From JAZKSG01 sp964384785 (lineage in GTDB: Archaea; Thermoplasmatota; E2; DHVEG-1): a DNA stretch of 32,968 bases. Positions 1-6,737 of this stretch are shown piece after piece; the stretch's first letter is position 1, and every line of letters starts with the position of its first letter. Position numbers and translations under genes: made by a program. Where the stretch lies: NCBI GenBank assembly GCA_964384785.1, contig CAYLLH010000046.1:1-32968 (forward strand). Reading direction: 5' to 3'. Below the pieces are notes generated by a model, which made no database searches, was not told the DNA's origin, and saw only the letters and a list, made by a program, of their open reading frames with translations.

Positions 1-182
1 GTCACATCAACATTATCTCTAGATCCTGAATACTCTCGATAGGTCATACCTGAACTACCAAGTTCATACACCCAAACATCACCTGTATCGTCATCGGAAG
101 TTGTTCCTGAGGCACCAGCTCCTAAAAGGGTTATTGCAATTAAACATACAATTATTAAATTTGTTTTTTTTAATGGTTTCAT
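1..182 (-). CDS. Secreted or membrane-anchored protein, 5' part only
   Basis: A frame on the minus strand opens with ATG at 182-180 and runs off the window edge, leaving about 60 residues. It begins MKPLKKTNLIIVCLIAITLL and continues GAGASGTTSDDDTGDVWVYE, which is a basic n-region, a hydrophobic core and a small-residue stretch suitable for signal peptidase, followed by an acidic polar mature region. No lipobox cysteine is visible. A purine-rich AGGGAAAG lies about 6 nt before the ATG. The visible part is too short to assign a family. It is transcribed away from the DUF99 operon, so the AT-rich 183-277 gap probably holds two divergent promoters. Confidence 0.6.
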   Translation of the reverse strand, partial: MKPLKKTNLIIVCLIAITLLGAGASGTTSDDDTGDVWVYELGSSGMTYREYSGSRDNVDV

Positions 183-277
183 ATTTTCTTTCCCTCGGCC
201 GGTCGTAAAAGATTTGTTTCTTATAAAACTATTGAAAAGTTTTCTAAAGGTCTTTTTGTTTAATTTTTTTAATATTG

Positions 278-850
278 ATGAAAAAACAAATCAGGCTTTT
301 AGGTATTGATGATTCTCCTTTCACGTTTAAGGATGATTTTTCTTCGGTTATCGGCGTTGTTATGCGTGGCGGTGAATACTTGGAATGTGTTTTGAAAGAT
401 AAAGTAGAAATTGACGGAAAGGATGCAACAAAAATTGTTAAAAAAATGATAAAAAATACTCGCCATAAAAAACAACTTAAAGCCATGCTTTTGGATGGTG
501 TGGCTTTGGGAGGGTTTAATGTTGTTGATATTGATGAAGTATATCACTCGACTAATCTTCCAGTTATAACAATTACTAGAACCAAACCATCGTTTAATAA
601 AATTAAAACTGCTCTTGAAAGTAATTTTGATGATTGGGAGAAACGTTGGAATATTATAAAATCTGGAGAGCTTTACATGGTTGAAACAAGTCATAATCCT
701 ATTTATGTTAAATTTTCAGGAATTGATTTTGAGGAGGCAAAAGAAATAATAAAGTTGTCTACGATACGAGGGGTCATACCTGAACCTATCCGGGTTGCTC
801 ATCTTATAGCATCTGGAATAAAACGAGGTGAATCATATGGAGAAGCCTAA
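278..850 (+). CDS. DUF99 family protein (UPF0215, endonuclease dU-like)
   Basis: A 190-residue protein beginning MKKQIRLLGIDDSPF. The N-terminal LGIDDSPF, the VVMRGGEYLECVL strand and the ML-LDGVALGGFNVVDIDE segment are the hallmarks of the archaeal DUF99/UPF0215 family, which is related by fold to endonuclease V-like nucleases; the cellular role is not established. Length is normal. A TTG at 275 could extend it by one residue, but ATG 278 is preferred. An upstream CTTATAAAA near 220 is a likely TATA box. It heads the run DUF99, ferredoxin, geranylgeranyl reductase, NAD kinase, JAMM protease; its 3' end overlaps the ferredoxin start by 14 nt, so the two are translationally coupled. Confidence 0.85.
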   Translation: MKKQIRLLGIDDSPFTFKDDFSSVIGVVMRGGEYLECVLKDKVEIDGKDATKIVKKMIKNTRHKKQLKAMLLDGVALGGFNVVDIDEVYHSTNLPVITITRTKPSFNKIKTALESNFDDWEKRWNIIKSGELYMVETSHNPIYVKFSGIDFEEAKEIIKLSTIRGVIPEPIRVAHLIASGIKRGESYGEA

Positions 851-1025
851 AGCAGTTGTTGATAAAGAAAAATGTCTTGCCTGTGGCGGATGTATAAGTG
901 TATGTCCACAGGACTCGATTTCATGGATTGGAAACAAAGCATTTGTAAATAAAGAAAAATGTATTTCTTGTAAAATTTGTTTTAAAACATGCCCAGTTGG
1001 AGCCATCTCTATGGAGGATTACTAA
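837..1025 (+). CDS. 2x[4Fe-4S] ferredoxin, probable donor to geranylgeranyl reductase
   Basis: A 62-residue bacterial-type ferredoxin with two clusters of the CxxCxxCxxxCP type: CLACGGCISVCP near residues 13-24 and CISCKICFKTCP near 42-53. It is a soluble single-electron carrier. ATG 837 is chosen because GAGGTGA (826-832) is a good Shine-Dalgarno about 5 nt upstream; a GTG at 828 would lie inside that site. It overlaps DUF99 and ends 4 nt before the geranylgeranyl reductase. In Methanosarcina acetivorans a ferredoxin encoded next to geranylgeranyl reductase is needed for full saturation of archaeal lipids in a heterologous host, so the same partnership is inferred here from order and spacing. 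Confidence 0.9.
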   Translation: MEKPKAVVDKEKCLACGGCISVCPQDSISWIGNKAFVNKEKCISCKICFKTCPVGAISMEDY

Positions 1026-1029
1026 AAAA

Positions 1030-2226
1030 ATGAAATATGATGTAGTAGTAGTTGGATCTGGTCCAGCGGGAAGTGTAACAGCTCGTTTTGCAGCTGAAGC
1101 TGGTGCTAAAGTACTTGTCATTGAACGTAGAGCAGAAATTGGTGTACCTGTATTATGTGGTGAAGGAATCAGCCGGAAAATTGATGAATGGGATATGCTC
1201 AAAGGTGATCGATGGATAGCCGGTAGAATGGATGGGGCAAGGATTTACTCACCAGACCAAACCTGTGTCACGCTGGATGCAGATATGGCAGGAAACGAAA
1301 CAGGATATGTAGTCTATCGTGATATATTTGATCAAGAACTCGCTTGCCGTGCTGCTGAAGCAGGTGCAGATTTTATGATGAACACCCAAGCCACGGGTCT
1401 TATCAAAAAAGATGGAGAAATAAAAGGAGTTACGGCTAAACACTTTGACAAAGAAATACAGATAGAAGCAGATATCATAGTTGGTGCTGATGGTGTGGAA
1501 TCAAAAATTGGTCAATGGGCAGGTTTTAAAACAACACTAAAACCATATGATTTGGAAACATGTTGTCAATACACTTTTACCAACTGTAAAAACTTAGATG
1601 GATATTGTGATTTTTATCTTGGTAAAAAAATAGCGCCTGGTGGCTACATATGGGTTTTTCCAAAAAGCAATGGAACAGCTAATGTTGGTATAGGCATACT
1701 AGCAAGTTTATCCGAACCAGGTCTTGCAAAAAAACTATTAGATGAGTTTATAAAAAATGATGAAAGATTTACTGATGCGCAACCAATACGTTTTCTAACA
1801 GGAGCAGTACCTGTTTCAGAACCAGCAGAAAAAACAGTTAATGACCATATACTACTTGTTGGTGATGCAGCACGTCATGTAGACCCAATAACAGGCGGTG
1901 GATTAACTCATAGTTTAGAAGTCGGTAAAATAGCTGGAGAAACAATTGGTAAAGCAGTTAAAAATAAAGATTTTTCAAAAGAACTATTGTCCGAATATGA
2001 GGAAAAATGGAAAAAAGCAATAGGTAAAAAAATAAAGCGTAACTACATGGTTAAAGAAATAATGCTTGATATGGAGGATAAAACATTCAACATGCTTGCA
2101 GATTCATTAAAAGATTATAAATTCGAAGAACTCAGTACTTTTAGTCTTATTAAAGCATTAGTTGGTAAACACCCTACACTTTTAATAAAATTAAAGCCTC
2201 TTATGAAAGTTGCAAAAGAAAAATAA
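1030..2226 (+). CDS. Geranylgeranyl reductase family FAD-dependent oxidoreductase
   Basis: A 398-residue flavoprotein that would hydrogenate the isoprenoid chains of digeranylgeranylglycerophospholipid, saturating archaeal membrane lipids. Residues 1-30 (MKYDVVVVGSGPAGSVTARF) form the FAD-binding Rossmann fold with GxGxxG, and ERR follows. The second FAD motif is GDAARHVDPITGGG near residue 280, and CCQYTF near 180 fits the family. Length matches archaeal homologues. ATG 1030 begins at the conserved Rossmann strand; an upstream in-frame start at 997 would add 11 unlike residues inside the ferredoxin gene. The NAD kinase begins 17 nt downstream. Assignment to the lipid enzyme rather than a close paralogue rests on the ferredoxin neighbour and length. 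Confidence 0.92.
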   Translation: MKYDVVVVGSGPAGSVTARFAAEAGAKVLVIERRAEIGVPVLCGEGISRKIDEWDMLKGDRWIAGRMDGARIYSPDQTCVTLDADMAGNETGYVVYRDIFDQELACRAAEAGADFMMNTQATGLIKKDGEIKGVTAKHFDKEIQIEADIIVGADGVESKIGQWAGFKTTLKPYDLETCCQYTFTNCKNLDGYCDFYLGKKIAPGGYIWVFPKSNGTANVGIGILASLSEPGLAKKLLDEFIKNDERFTDAQPIRFLTGAVPVSEPAEKTVNDHILLVGDAARHVDPITGGGLTHSLEVGKIAGETIGKAVKNKDFSKELLSEYEEKWKKAIGKKIKRNYMVKEIMLDMEDKTFNMLADSLKDYKFEELSTFSLIKALVGKHPTLLIKLKPLMKVAKEK

Positions 2227-2243
2227 TTTGTTGGTTATTTATT

Positions 2244-3056
2244 ATGAAATGGGGAATTGTTTACAATTTACATACAAAAAAGGCATCTTCTCTTGCTGAA
2301 GAAATATATCATTTTTTAAAAGAAAAACAAGAAGTTTTTCTAGAAAAAAAATTTTCAAAAAAAGACAAAGTAAAAGAGCTTTCTCTTTCTGAGATTAACA
2401 AAAAAGCTGATATAGTTATAACAGTTGGTGGAGATGGTACTATTCTTCGTGCTCTTGAAAAGATTGATAAACCCATTTTTTCAATAAATTGTGGAGGAAT
2501 GGGTTTTCTTTGTGAATCAGAATCAAAATATGCAAAAGAAGGAATAAATCGAGTTATTTCTGGTGATTATAATGTTGAAGAAAGAGCCAAACTAAAAGTA
2601 ACTCTAGACGGAAAACGACTTCCTGATGCAGCAAATGAAGTAACTGTACAAACAGCTCGTATTGCAAAAATTATGTATCTTCAAGTTTTTGTTGAAAACG
2701 AGCTTTTAGAAGCACTTGGAGCCGATGGAGTAATTGTTGCAACACCCACAGGAAGCACAAGTTATGCTCTTAGTGCTGGAGGGCCAATTCTTGATCCTAT
2801 GGTTAAGGCGATGGTCATAGCGCCTCTTGCACCGTTTAAACTTAGTGCACGTCCATGGGTTGTTCCACTTAGTAAAAAAGTACAAATTAAGGTCCTTCCT
2901 AAAAGTAAAGATTCAAGCATTGTAATTGATGGTGAATCTCCTCAAAAAGTGGATACAAATAGTGAGATTATTATTACTGGTTCAGAGAATAAGGCTCGTT
3001 TTGTTCGATTTGGTGAAAGCTTTTACCAAATGGTTAGATTAAAACTAGTAAGATAA
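2244..3056 (+). CDS. nadK: NAD kinase
   Basis: A 270-residue ATP- or polyphosphate-NAD kinase, making NADP(H). The signature GGDGT is at residues 62-66 (VGGDGTILRALEK), followed by NCGGMGFLCE and by the NAD-binding ADGVIVATPTGSTSYALSAGGP segment, where the Thr-Pro-Thr-Gly-Ser motif is intact. C-terminal beta-sandwich elements (VVPLSKKVQIKVL, VIDGES) are present. Length is standard for archaeal NadK. It starts 17 nt after the geranylgeranyl reductase stop and is followed after 21 nt by the JAMM gene, so it is part of the same transcript. NADPH made with its help could feed the ferredoxin/flavin chain of lipid saturation; this link is inference from the operon. Confidence 0.93.
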   Translation: MKWGIVYNLHTKKASSLAEEIYHFLKEKQEVFLEKKFSKKDKVKELSLSEINKKADIVITVGGDGTILRALEKIDKPIFSINCGGMGFLCESESKYAKEGINRVISGDYNVEERAKLKVTLDGKRLPDAANEVTVQTARIAKIMYLQVFVENELLEALGADGVIVATPTGSTSYALSAGGPILDPMVKAMVIAPLAPFKLSARPWVVPLSKKVQIKVLPKSKDSSIVIDGESPQKVDTNSEIIITGSENKARFVRFGESFYQMVRLKLVR

Positions 3057-3077
3057 CAAAAAAATCTTGAGTGTTTT

Positions 3078-3500
3078 ATGTTTTTTAAAAAAAAGAAAAA
3101 AGATAAGAAAATAGTTGATTCTGTGAAACCATGGCGGATAACAAAAAGTTGTCTTGAAATGATTCTTGAATCATCTAAAGATGTTTTTCCCAAAGAATTT
3201 GGTGGCTTACTAAGAGTTGATACCTATGATAAATATTTGATAACAGAAATTGTTCTGCTCCCTGGTACAATATCAGGGAATACTCATGCGATTTTTCAGA
3301 TGCATATGAGACCTATTGATTATAGTATCGTTGGAACGGTTCATAGTCATCCTTCTGAATCTTTTTATCCATCAACTGCAGATAAAGAAATGTTTAGAAA
3401 ATATGGTAAAATCCATATTATTGCAGCATCACCATTTTCTTTTGATTCATGGAATGCTTATAATTACGATGGTGAAAAAATAAATGTAGAAGTTTTTTAA
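3078..3500 (+). CDS. JAMM/MPN+ zinc metalloprotease (desampylase-like)
   Basis: A 140-residue single-domain JAMM protein. The complete metal motif is visible: Glu40 in KEFGGLL, His89-Ser90-His91, then seven residues to Ser99 and Asp102 (HSHPSESFYPSTAD). This is the E...HxH(x7)SxxD pattern of active JAMM isopeptidases, which in archaea remove ubiquitin-like SAMP modifiers (HvJAMM1) . The N-terminus is unusually lysine-rich (FFKKKKKDKK), perhaps binding nucleic acid or membrane. It closes the DUF99-ferredoxin-reductase-NadK operon, ending at a palindrome that looks like a terminator. No SAMP or E1 gene lies in the window, so the substrate is unknown; a role in sulfur transfer or metabolic regulation is also possible. 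Confidence 0.85.
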   Translation: MFFKKKKKDKKIVDSVKPWRITKSCLEMILESSKDVFPKEFGGLLRVDTYDKYLITEIVLLPGTISGNTHAIFQMHMRPIDYSIVGTVHSHPSESFYPSTADKEMFRKYGKIHIIAASPFSFDSWNAYNYDGEKINVEVF

Positions 3501-3516
3501 AAAAAAGCTTTTTTTT
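3499..3516. terminator. A8-GC-T8 palindrome between convergent operons
   Basis: Eight A, GC, then eight T form a perfect 18-bp palindrome directly after the JAMM stop codon and at the stop codon of the opposing zinc-finger gene. Its T-runs on both strands suit archaeal termination in both directions. Confidence 0.55.
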
Positions 3517-3604
3517 ATTTTGTTTTTTCATGACCACAGCTTTTGCATTTTTTCCAACTATCTAAGTTCCCATGTCCGCATTTTTTACATACCCATCCTG
3601 TCAA
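3515..3604 (-). CDS. 29-residue RanBP2-type zinc finger protein
   Basis: A tiny minus-strand gene reading TTG (3604-3602) to TAA (3517-3515): MTGWVCKKCGHGNLDSWKKC then KSCGHEKTK. It fits the RanBP2/NZF pattern W-x-C-x2-C-x3-N-x6-C-x2-C exactly (Trp4, Cys6, Cys9, Asn13, Cys20, Cys23), so the protein is essentially one zinc finger. A strong GGAGG sits 9 nt before the TTG. It lies 24 nt after the winged-helix gene stop and is probably co-transcribed with it. In eukaryotes such fingers bind ubiquitin or single-stranded RNA; archaeal ones are poorly studied. It could act as a cofactor of the regulator. It is short enough to be missed by ordinary gene callers, but the ribosome site plus exact motif make it credible. 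Confidence 0.75.
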   Translation of the reverse strand: MTGWVCKKCGHGNLDSWKKCKSCGHEKTK

Positions 3605-3628
3605 AAAATTATTCCTCCAATTTTGATT

Positions 3629-3859
3629 TTATTTTTCAAAAATTTTTATTAGTTCTTTTCCTTTTTCGGTTAAGATATATTTTTTGTTTCTATTTGGTTC
3701 GTTTTCTTCTTTTATTAAACCCATTGATTTTAGGTCTTTTAGATGACCATAAACTGTTGATAATGATAGATTTAAGGTTGATGATAGTTTGTAACCGTGT
3801 AATGGTTCGTTTTCGATTTGTTTTAGGATTTTTTTCTTTGTTTTGCCTATAATGTCCAT
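3629..3859 (-). CDS. PadR/MarR-like winged-helix transcriptional regulator
   Basis: A 76-residue DNA-binding protein consisting of a single winged-helix domain. Helices KTKKKILKQIEN and GYKLSSTLN lead to the recognition helix SLSTVYGHLKDLKSMG, and the wing is the basic NRNKKYILTEKGKELI. HGYKL followed by S-TVY-HL is typical of PadR-type regulators. There is no C-terminal effector domain, so dimerisation or partner contacts must come from elsewhere. The next gene in the transcript encodes a 29-residue zinc finger. The promoter region contains a strong dyad (see 3904-3947), which suggests autoregulation. Which signal it senses cannot be read from the sequence. Confidence 0.85.
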   Translation of the reverse strand: MDIIGKTKKKILKQIENEPLHGYKLSSTLNLSLSTVYGHLKDLKSMGLIKEENEPNRNKKYILTEKGKELIKIFEK

Positions 3860-3903
3860 TTTATTTTTTACCTAATACGGGTTTATAGTCATAAAAAATA
3901 TTG

Positions 3904-3947
3904 CAAATATATACGTTATAACGGAAAAAACCGTTATATGCTATTTG
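3904..3947 (-). promoter_or_regulatory. Operator-like dyad and TATA box of the winged-helix operon
   Basis: An 8-bp perfect inverted repeat TATAACGG (3917-3924) and CCGTTATA (3931-3938) is separated by six A. The left arm is also part of a second palindrome CGTTATAACG (3914-3923), so three CGTTAT half-sites are packed together, and outer CAAATA (3904-3909) and TATTTG (3942-3947) add a further symmetric pair. On the minus strand TATATATTT (3913-3905) is a good TATA box with a start expected near 3882, 22 nt before the ATG. The CGTTAT sites abut the TATA box on its upstream side, where a bound protein would block TFB/TBP. Confidence 0.6.
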
Positions 3948-3992
3948 TATAAAGAAGTAGATATTGACATTTTGTTACAATAAAATCATTTA

Positions 3993-4011
3993 TAGCAGTA
4001 TTAAACTGCTA
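3993..4011. terminator. Orphan hairpin followed by T-run
   Basis: TAGCAGT and ACTGCTA pair perfectly (7 bp) around the loop ATTAA, and the sequence continues ACTTTTTTG on the plus strand. It has the form of an intrinsic terminator, but no gene ends just before it; it stands in the divergent gap 3860-4144. It may end a short plus-strand transcript from the dyad region or be an operator. Confidence 0.3.
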
Positions 4012-4036
4012 ACTTTTTTGACCTCACTATGATCAA

Positions 4037-4105
4037 TAACAATCGTTAATATATAAAAGTTTTTCTCATCCAAAAAACCTAAACAAAGATAAGAGTTTAT
4101 ATAAA
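4037..4105 (+). promoter_or_regulatory. Promoter region of the membrane-protein operon, with partial palindrome
   Basis: Two TATA-like boxes precede the gene at 4145: TATATAAAAG (4051-4060) and TTTATATAAA (4096-4105). The nearer one would start transcription near 4126, just before GAGGAG (4128-4133). ATAACAATCGTTAA (4037-4050) is an imperfect palindrome touching the first TATA box and resembles the exact palindrome before the CDC48 gene. Confidence 0.45.
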
Positions 4106-4144
4106 AAATAAACATTCCATCAAAATTGAGGAGAAACAAAAAAA

Positions 4145-5209
4145 ATGGATGCTCCATCAATAGATACACTGATATTTGCACCACTTGCACCAATACTCTG
4201 TGTTCTATTACTGTGGTTCATACAACTACTCTTCATAGAAAGCGAAAAATATCTTCTCGAAAAAATAAGGCCATTGCATGAAGCATTATTTCGTTTTACA
4301 AACTTCTTAGGCATACTCTTTCAAAACATATGTCATGCACTAGGTTTCACAGTTACAAAAAGTGGAATATCTGATTTTCACATAACAATACACTACGGAA
4401 AAGTTAAACCCAAAAGAGAAAAAACTGGTATTTTCGAATGGATATCTAATGCTTTTCTATTTGTAGGTCCATTTTTTATTCCAGCATTTTTACTATTAAT
4501 ATGCCTCCTTTTCTTGATTCAAGGAGGATACGGGTTTCAGATACCATATAACTTAGAAGGGCTTGAACATACATTTGGCGGTCAGATAATAACAATAGGA
4601 AGCAGTCTTTATGATTTCACAGCTAAATTTTTAGGATTTTTAGTAAACATAGATCTATTACACCCAGCGCATTTTGGGTTTTTCTTATTTATGATCATAT
4701 TAGGAATGGGTATAAGACCGATATACATTGGTGAAAAAAAAACACAAAGGGTAGACATGTTTTATGATCTAAAAAACATTTGGAATCTAATAGTTGACCA
4801 TCCTCGTTATCTAATCTATTTTTTTATTTTAGCTTACTCGTTTTTTTACATCTCATATTATTTCCAAAACAACTGGTATGTCTTCATATTCTCCATATTT
4901 GGATGGCTTTCAATAATATCAATTTTCTCAATCCTTATTTCAAACATGATATTACTTCTTGTGATGAAAACAGATGAAATAAAAGGTTTAAAAAAAACCA
5001 TACCTTTCATTATAATTCCAGTAGTTTACATCTTGATGCGTATACTTTTTTATTTTTATCCAACAGATTACACTAACAGTATATCTTTGCTGGCCACATT
5101 TTTAACAACTATTCTTGTTACATGCTTACTACTCAAAAAATCTACCAATAGTTTTAAATCTAAAATAGGATTTAAAATTTTTAAAAAGAAAAAAAAGGGA
5201 GAAAAATAA
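4145..5209 (+). CDS. Polytopic membrane protein of unknown function
   Basis: A 354-residue integral membrane protein that I do not recognise. Hydrophobic segments suggest about seven helices, near residues 9-30, 103-128, 175-195, 218-240, 245-272, 285-306 and 313-333. A soluble stretch of about 70 residues after the first helix (residues 35-100) includes an amphipathic EKYLLEKIRPLHEALFRF, and the C-terminus is a lysine-rich tail (KIFKKKKKGEK) expected in the cytoplasm. GAGGAG 11 nt upstream supports ATG 4145. The PH-domain membrane protein starts 4 nt after its stop, so the two are almost certainly co-translated and probably form a complex. No catalytic motif is visible. Confidence 0.75.
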   Translation: MDAPSIDTLIFAPLAPILCVLLLWFIQLLFIESEKYLLEKIRPLHEALFRFTNFLGILFQNICHALGFTVTKSGISDFHITIHYGKVKPKREKTGIFEWISNAFLFVGPFFIPAFLLLICLLFLIQGGYGFQIPYNLEGLEHTFGGQIITIGSSLYDFTAKFLGFLVNIDLLHPAHFGFFLFMIILGMGIRPIYIGEKKTQRVDMFYDLKNIWNLIVDHPRYLIYFFILAYSFFYISYYFQNNWYVFIFSIFGWLSIISIFSILISNMILLLVMKTDEIKGLKKTIPFIIIPVVYILMRILFYFYPTDYTNSISLLATFLTTILVTCLLLKKSTNSFKSKIGFKIFKKKKKGEK

Positions 5210-5213
5210 GTTT

Positions 5214-6101
5214 ATGTCTGATGATGAAATTTTAAAAGGTGAAAAAATTGAAAAAGTGCTTTCACCACATCCTTTTTCATTTATGAATCTACAATCATTA
5301 TGTATATTCTTAATAATATGGGGTTTACTAAGTGCATGGATAATTAATTTTTCTGAATGGAGTCCGGCTTTTGAGGGGAATTTCTGGCTTTCATTATTTT
5401 TATGGGGAATCGGTCTATTATTAGCAGGAATTGTCGCATCACTATTAACAATTAGATGGAGTATTTTCTTTTTATATCTAGGAGTTTTTGCAGGCGGAAC
5501 AGGAATAATTTTTCTACTTTCAATAGATGGAGCAATAGGAATATTTGCTCCAGCTTGGACTATTAGCATGTCCATTATCGGATTTTTGCTTGTTGAATGG
5601 TATAGAAGATCACATAAATACATATTATCAAATAAAAGATTAAAATTCAAAGGCGGTATTTTTACAAAAGAAGAACGAACGATACGTTATGATAAAATAT
5701 CAGATATAAACGCTAAACAAGGAATACTGGGTCAAATTTTTGGTTTTGGAACAATTATACCCATAACACAATCAGGTTTTGGACTTGGAAGCGATGAATC
5801 AATGGCAGGTGGAGGCGTTGCACTTGGCGGGAAAAAAGCGAAACTTTTTGGTTTCGCAGGAGGCGGGCGTGAAGTAAGCACACCAAGAGCACGCAGCTAT
5901 TATGAACTACATGGAGTATATCCTTATAAAGAAATAAAAAAAATTGTTGAAAAAATGGTTCAGGAATCATCGATTACACCATACCAACAAGAACAAGTAG
6001 CTTTTCAAAAAGAACAAGTCGATATTCAAAAACAAATGCGTGATTTACTTAAAATGCAGGATGCTAACAAAAACATTGAGGAAGAAGATAACGAAGAATA
6101 A
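5214..6101 (+). CDS. Membrane protein with bacterial PH (bPH2/DUF304) domain
   Basis: A 295-residue protein with four hydrophobic segments in residues 20-130, then a PH-like domain of the YdbS/YdbT type: RRSHKYILSNKRLKFKGGIF, the basic TIRYDKISDINAKQGILGQI, and a glycine-rich region around residues 185-220 before the closing helix YPYKEIKKIVEKMV. A glutamine- and glutamate-rich tail from about residue 255 (QQEQVAFQKEQVDIQKQMRD) should form a coiled coil. It lies 4 nt behind the preceding seven-helix protein. bPH2 proteins are membrane-associated and of unclear function; a scaffold role with its neighbour is inferred. The family call is secure and the function is not. Confidence 0.82.
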   Translation: MSDDEILKGEKIEKVLSPHPFSFMNLQSLCIFLIIWGLLSAWIINFSEWSPAFEGNFWLSLFLWGIGLLLAGIVASLLTIRWSIFFLYLGVFAGGTGIIFLLSIDGAIGIFAPAWTISMSIIGFLLVEWYRRSHKYILSNKRLKFKGGIFTKEERTIRYDKISDINAKQGILGQIFGFGTIIPITQSGFGLGSDESMAGGGVALGGKKAKLFGFAGGGREVSTPRARSYYELHGVYPYKEIKKIVEKMVQESSITPYQQEQVAFQKEQVDIQKQMRDLLKMQDANKNIEEEDNEE

Positions 6102-6131
6102 AAAAATGTTTTTTAAAATAAAAAGGAGCGG

Positions 6132-6635
6132 ATGAGCTTTTTGATACCAAAAAAACTATTTCTAACAAAAGGAAAAGGTTTTCATAAACATAAACTTCAA
6201 TCCTTTGAACTTGCACTTAGAGATGCAGGAATAAGCAGATGCAATCTAGTAAAAGTATCCAGCATCATCCCTCCAAAATGCAAAATAATTAACAAAAAAG
6301 AAGGGGTTTCTTTTCTAAAACCAGGTGAGGTAACATTTTGTGTACTATCTGTTTGTGAAACAAATAATGCAAATGAAGAAATAGCAGCCGGTATAGGCTT
6401 AGCATACTCAGATAACAGAGAAATATTTGGATATATAGCTGAAGGAATAAAAAAAGGAGAAGAAAGCAACAAACTTACAGAGTACATAGAAGAAACAGCT
6501 GAAAACATGTTAAAAACAGTGTTAATAGAAGAACAACTGGATTTTGTTTTAAACAAAAAAAGTATAGTTCAGACATTAAAAGGAAAAGAAGAGGTTTGGT
6601 CAACAGCCGTTGCTGCAGCTATTTTTTTAATGTAA
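6132..6635 (+). CDS. pdaD: Pyruvoyl-dependent arginine decarboxylase
   Basis: A 167-residue proenzyme that converts arginine to agmatine, the first step of archaeal polyamine synthesis. The self-cleavage motif is in LVKVSSIIPPKCK; by analogy with the Methanocaldococcus jannaschii enzyme (Ser52-Ser53), cleavage would fall between Ser43 and Ser44, making Ser44 the pyruvoyl group of the large subunit. The later region GAEG-like AAGIGLAYSDNREIFGYIAE and the C-terminal VWSTAVAAAIFLM are also typical. Length is normal. GGAG at 6125-6128 is close to ATG 6132. It follows the PH-domain gene by 30 nt on the same strand but has no obvious functional tie to it. Confidence 0.92.
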   Translation: MSFLIPKKLFLTKGKGFHKHKLQSFELALRDAGISRCNLVKVSSIIPPKCKIINKKEGVSFLKPGEVTFCVLSVCETNNANEEIAAGIGLAYSDNREIFGYIAEGIKKGEESNKLTEYIEETAENMLKTVLIEEQLDFVLNKKSIVQTLKGKEEVWSTAVAAAIFLM

Positions 6636-6686
6636 AAAATTTGTAATTTTATATGTTTTTAAAAAATAGATTTTATAGAAGAAGAC

Positions 6687-6694
6687 TTTATATA
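6687..6694 (+). promoter_or_regulatory. TATA box of ppsA
   Basis: TTTATATA, with a transcription start expected near 6715, just before AAGGAG (6721-6726) and ATG 6738. The leader is only about 20-25 nt. Confidence 0.55.
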
Positions 6695-6737
6695 CGGGTT
6701 TCCTTTACCACTGTTCAATTAAGGAGTGTATATTAGA

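Noticed and set aside
42..785. Repeated 14-mer GGTCATACCTGAAC at 42-55 and 772-785
   Set aside because: A single short match inside two coding frames of opposite strand with no other shared structure; likely chance.
3520..3852. Open frame of 110 residues on the plus strand, rich in Phe and Leu
   Set aside because: It is antisense to the winged-helix and zinc-finger genes, and its hydrophobic content is a by-product of their A-rich codons.
5129..5650. Open frame of 173 residues on the minus strand
   Set aside because: It lies opposite two well-supported membrane-protein genes and shows no domain or ribosome site.
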